Shown here in pieces: positions 5,820 through 7,467 of a stretch of DNA of 7,467 nt. Source of the DNA: Acidimangrovimonas sp. GTDB taxonomy: Bacteria > Pseudomonadota > Alphaproteobacteria > Rhodobacterales > Rhodobacteraceae. Both the position numbers and the translations under genes were made by a program. Under the pieces are notes generated by a model. That model did no database searches. It was given only the letters and a program-made list of their open reading frames with translations, and was not told where the DNA came from. The stretch is from the NCBI GenBank assembly GCA_030147905.1, contig JASBUM010000267.1, positions 1 through 7,467 on the forward strand, in the 5' to 3' direction. Every line of letters begins with the position of its first letter. The stretch's first letter is position 1.

Positions 5820-6746
5820 TCAGGGCAGGGATTCGGCCGCCAGCCGCGGCCAGTGGCCGAGCCGGTTGCGAAACCAGCTGCGCTGACGTTTCGCGTATTG
5901 GCGGGTGGCGATCACCGCGGCGGCCTCGGCGGCGTCAAGCGGCATCGCCCCGGCCAGATGGGCGATCAGTTCCGCCGCACCGATCGCCCGGGACGAGGGG
6001 CGGCCGGGGCGCCAGTGCGGGGCCTCGGCGCGCACCTCGTCAAGCGCGCCGCCCTCCAGCATGGCGCGAAACCGCGCAGCGATCCGGACCCCCAGCCATT
6101 CGCGTCCGGCCTCCAGCACCACCGGCTGCGCCAGCGCCAGCGGCAGAAGGGGCGGTGCCGTCCGTGCCTGCCATGCCGCCAGCCCGCGGCCGGTCGCCTC
6201 CTGCACCTCCCAGGCGCGCTGCACCCGCGCGGGATTGCGGCAGTCGATGCGCGCACGGGTCTCGGGCTCGATCGCCGCGACCATCGCCGCCAGCCCGCCT
6301 TCGGCCATGAGCGCGTCGGCGCGCCGGCGCGTCTCGGGCGGGATCGGCGGAATCGTCGCCAGCCCCTCGGTGAGCGCGGAGAAGTAAAGCCCGGTCCCCC
6401 CCACGATGATCGGCCGTTCCCCGCCCCGCAGGACGGGGTCGAGATCGCGCAGCCAGTGGCCGACCGAATAGGACTGGTCGCGCCCGACATGACCATAGAG
6501 CAGATGCGGCGCGCGGGCCTCGTCGGCGGGGCCGGGCCGCGCGGTGAGGACGCGCCAATTGGCATAGACCTGCAGCGCGTCGGCATTGACGACGACCCCG
6601 CCCTGGGTCTCGGCGATCGCCAGCGCGAGCCCCGACTTGCCCGAGGCCGTCGGTCCCGCGATCAGCACCGGACGATGCGGGTCGAGCCCGTCGAGGAAGG
6701 CGCGCGCCGCCGTCTGGCGGCCGGGGGTGTCGGATGCGCGCGTCAT
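5820..6746 (-). CDS. miaA: tRNA dimethylallyltransferase (308 aa)
   Basis: Transfers a dimethylallyl group from DMAPP to N6 of A37 in tRNAs that read codons beginning with U, the first step of the ms2i6A modification; acts in the cytoplasm. Motifs in order: the P-loop GPTASGKS (31-38), [18 protein letters not shown] (54-71) with the conserved acidic residue at D56, [17 protein letters not shown] (113-129), the AIGAAEL segment (254-260) and [14 protein letters not shown] (281-294), all standard MiaA landmarks. The length is normal. The start at 6746 gives MTRASDTP and has GGAAG six bases upstream. The longer open frame (to 6911) would run through the promoter region and is not supported. Stop TGA is at 5822-5820. 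It is divergent from pyrH. The segment after D56 is 'NWRVLTARP' where many family members have '...IGTAKP', probably a lineage variant. Confidence 0.96.
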   Translation of the reverse strand: MTRASDTPGRQTAARAFLDGLDPHRPVLIAGPTASGKSGLALAIAETQGGVVVNADALQVYANWRVLTARPGPADEARAPHLLYGHVGRDQSYSVGHWLRDLDPVLRGGERPIIVGGTGLYFSALTEGLATIPPIPPETRRRADALMAEGGLAAMVAAIEPETRARIDCRNPARVQRAWEVQEATGRGLAAWQARTAPPLLPLALAQPVVLEAGREWLGVRIAARFRAMLEGGALDEVRAEAPHWRPGRPSSRAIGAAELIAHLAGAMPLDAAEAAAVIATRQYAKRQRSWFRNRLGHWPRLAAESLP

Positions 6747-6747
6747 G

Positions 6748-6767
6748 ACATTCTTCCACATTCTTCC
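6748..6767 (-). promoter_or_regulatory. miaA: Duplicated Shine-Dalgarno upstream of miaA
   Basis: On the minus strand GGAAGAATGT occurs twice in exact tandem (6767-6758 and 6757-6748). Each copy has a GGAAG ribosome site and an ATG in its tail. The proximal GGAAG is at a usable six-base distance from the miaA ATG at 6746-6744. Confidence 0.6.
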
Positions 6768-6770
6768 CGT

Positions 6771-6790
6771 AGCGCCGCGCGGGCGGCGTT
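6771..6790 (-). other. Hairpin in the miaA leader
   Basis: CGCCGC (6773-6778) pairs with GCGGCG (6783-6788) across a 4-base loop. One G-U and one A-U pair extend the stem to eight. It lies 24 bases before the miaA start, next to the duplicated ribosome site, and could tune initiation. Confidence 0.4.
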
Positions 6791-6796
6791 TGGGCG

Positions 6797-6825
6797 TTGA
6801 AACAGGTGGCGTTTTCCGACATTTT
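6797..6825 (+). promoter_or_regulatory. pyrH: Candidate pyrH promoter
   Basis: TTGAAA (6797-6802) matches the -35 consensus at 5 of 6. CATTTT (6820-6825) after a 17-bp spacer is a weak -10. The expected start near 6832 gives a leader of about 60 bases rich in A and C, unstructured, with GGGAG (6879-6883) nine bases before the ATG. Confidence 0.45.
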
Positions 6826-6850
6826 GCGCCCCAGTCAAGCAATCCGGCAA
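6821..6850 (-). promoter_or_regulatory. miaA: Candidate miaA promoter, overlapping the pyrH promoter
   Basis: On the minus strand TTGCCG (6850-6845) and CAAAAT (6826-6821) are 18 bp apart. An alternative -35 is TTGACT (6838-6833), but it has a poor -10. The proposed -10 covers the same bases as the pyrH -10, so the two polymerases would exclude each other. Confidence 0.25.
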
Positions 6851-6892
6851 CCAACCGCCACCACCAACACAACCCCGGGGGAGAGCGTTCGC

Positions 6893-7467
6893 ATGTCCGA
6901 ACCGTCGTCACAGCCAGGCAATGTCGCCTACAAGCGCGTCATGCTGAAGATTTCGGGCGAGGCGCTGATGGGCGATCAATCCTATGGCCTGCATCCGCCG
7001 ACGGTCCAGCGGATCGCCCGCGAGATCAAGGCGGTGCGCGAGCTGGGCGTCGAGATCTGCATGGTCATCGGCGGCGGCAACATCTTCCGCGGGCTTCAGG
7101 GCTCGGCCCAGGGGATGGAGCGCACCACCGCCGATTACATGGGCATGCTGGCGACGGTGATGAACGCGCTGGCGATGCAATCGGCGCTCGAGGGCATGGG
7201 GGTCTTCACCCGCGTGATCTCGGCGATTCCGATGGATCAGGTCTGCGAGCCCTATATCCGCCGCCGCGCCGTCCGCCATCTGGAGAAGAAGCGCGTGGTG
7301 ATCTTCGCCGCCGGCACCGGCAATCCGTATTTCACCACCGATACCGCCGCCACCCTGCGTGCCAGCGAGATGGGCTGCGAGGCGATCTTCAAGGGCACCA
7401 AGGTCGACGGCGTCTACGACAAGGACCCGATCAAGTTCGACGATGCCAAGCGCTACGACCGGGTGAG
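6893..7467 (+). CDS. pyrH: UMP kinase (N-terminal 191 residues, runs off the window)
   Basis: Phosphorylates UMP to UDP with ATP in pyrimidine nucleotide synthesis; a cytoplasmic hexamer of the amino acid kinase fold. Visible landmarks are [15 protein letters not shown] (13-27) with the phosphate-binding lysine and glycine, [12 protein letters not shown] (56-67), the helix [20 protein letters not shown] (80-99), [18 protein letters not shown] (136-153) and [12 protein letters not shown] (168-179), all diagnostic of bacterial PyrH. The start at 6893 has GGGAG nine bases upstream. Bacterial UMP kinases are about 240 residues, so roughly 50 are missing beyond the right edge, where frr usually follows. 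Unlike the common tsf-pyrH-frr order, no tsf precedes it here; its upstream neighbour is the divergent miaA, so it must be transcribed from its own promoter. Confidence 0.97.
   Translation, partial: MSEPSSQPGNVAYKRVMLKISGEALMGDQSYGLHPPTVQRIAREIKAVRELGVEICMVIGGGNIFRGLQGSAQGMERTTADYMGMLATVMNALAMQSALEGMGVFTRVISAIPMDQVCEPYIRRRAVRHLEKKRVVIFAAGTGNPYFTTDTAATLRASEMGCEAIFKGTKVDGVYDKDPIKFDDAKRYDRV

Noticed and set aside
5682..6800. A 372-codon plus-strand open frame across miaA
   Set aside because: It is antisense to the well-supported miaA gene, is arginine/glycine-rich, and begins in the repeat-rich gap.

Overview
The window is GC-rich DNA that looks alphaproteobacterial, most likely from the Rhodobacterales/Rhodobacteraceae. 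The protein styles, the sparse GC-rich intergenic hairpins, a divergent miaA/pyrH pair and a hairpin followed by a CCCGGGATATTTGGGAACGAAAGATG-type block near position 150 all point that way. This assignment is a judgement from memory, not a database match. No tRNA, rRNA, CRISPR array, insertion sequence or prophage gene is visible.

Positions 1-4250, minus strand: an ABC importer operon of the dipeptide/oligopeptide (nickel) class. In transcription order it encodes a Tat-type family 5 substrate-binding protein (4250-2592), a DppB-type permease (2482-1394), an unusually large DppC-type permease (1382-222), and the first 36 codons of a DppD-type ATPase (110-1, running off the window). The permeases are 11 bp apart. 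The binding protein/permease gap (109 bp) and the permease/ATPase gap (111 bp) both hold GC-rich hairpins, which may set the ratio of subunits. The 245-bp region upstream of the operon holds a candidate sigma-70 promoter, a pair of 15-bp direct repeats 33 bp apart and a short palindrome.

Positions 4496-5314, minus strand: an AraC-family regulator with an N-terminal cupin-like sensor, just upstream of the operon and in the same direction. It is the natural candidate regulator of the importer. Its own upstream region has a perfect 10-bp inverted repeat whose arms lie 73 bp apart around a candidate promoter.

Positions 5315-5819: about 500 bp with no credible gene. It is rich in short tandem and dispersed duplications of 11-14 bp, plus GC-rich hairpins.

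Positions 5820-6746, minus strand: complete miaA (tRNA dimethylallyltransferase). Positions 6893-7467, plus strand: the 5' part of pyrH (UMP kinase), transcribed divergently from miaA over a 146-bp shared control region with overlapping candidate promoters. These two are housekeeping genes and mark ordinary chromosome next to an accessory transporter locus.

I do not see a clearly new biological system. The most notable items are the enlarged DppC-type permease, the AraC promoter architecture, the operon-side direct repeats and the micro-duplicated intergenic region.
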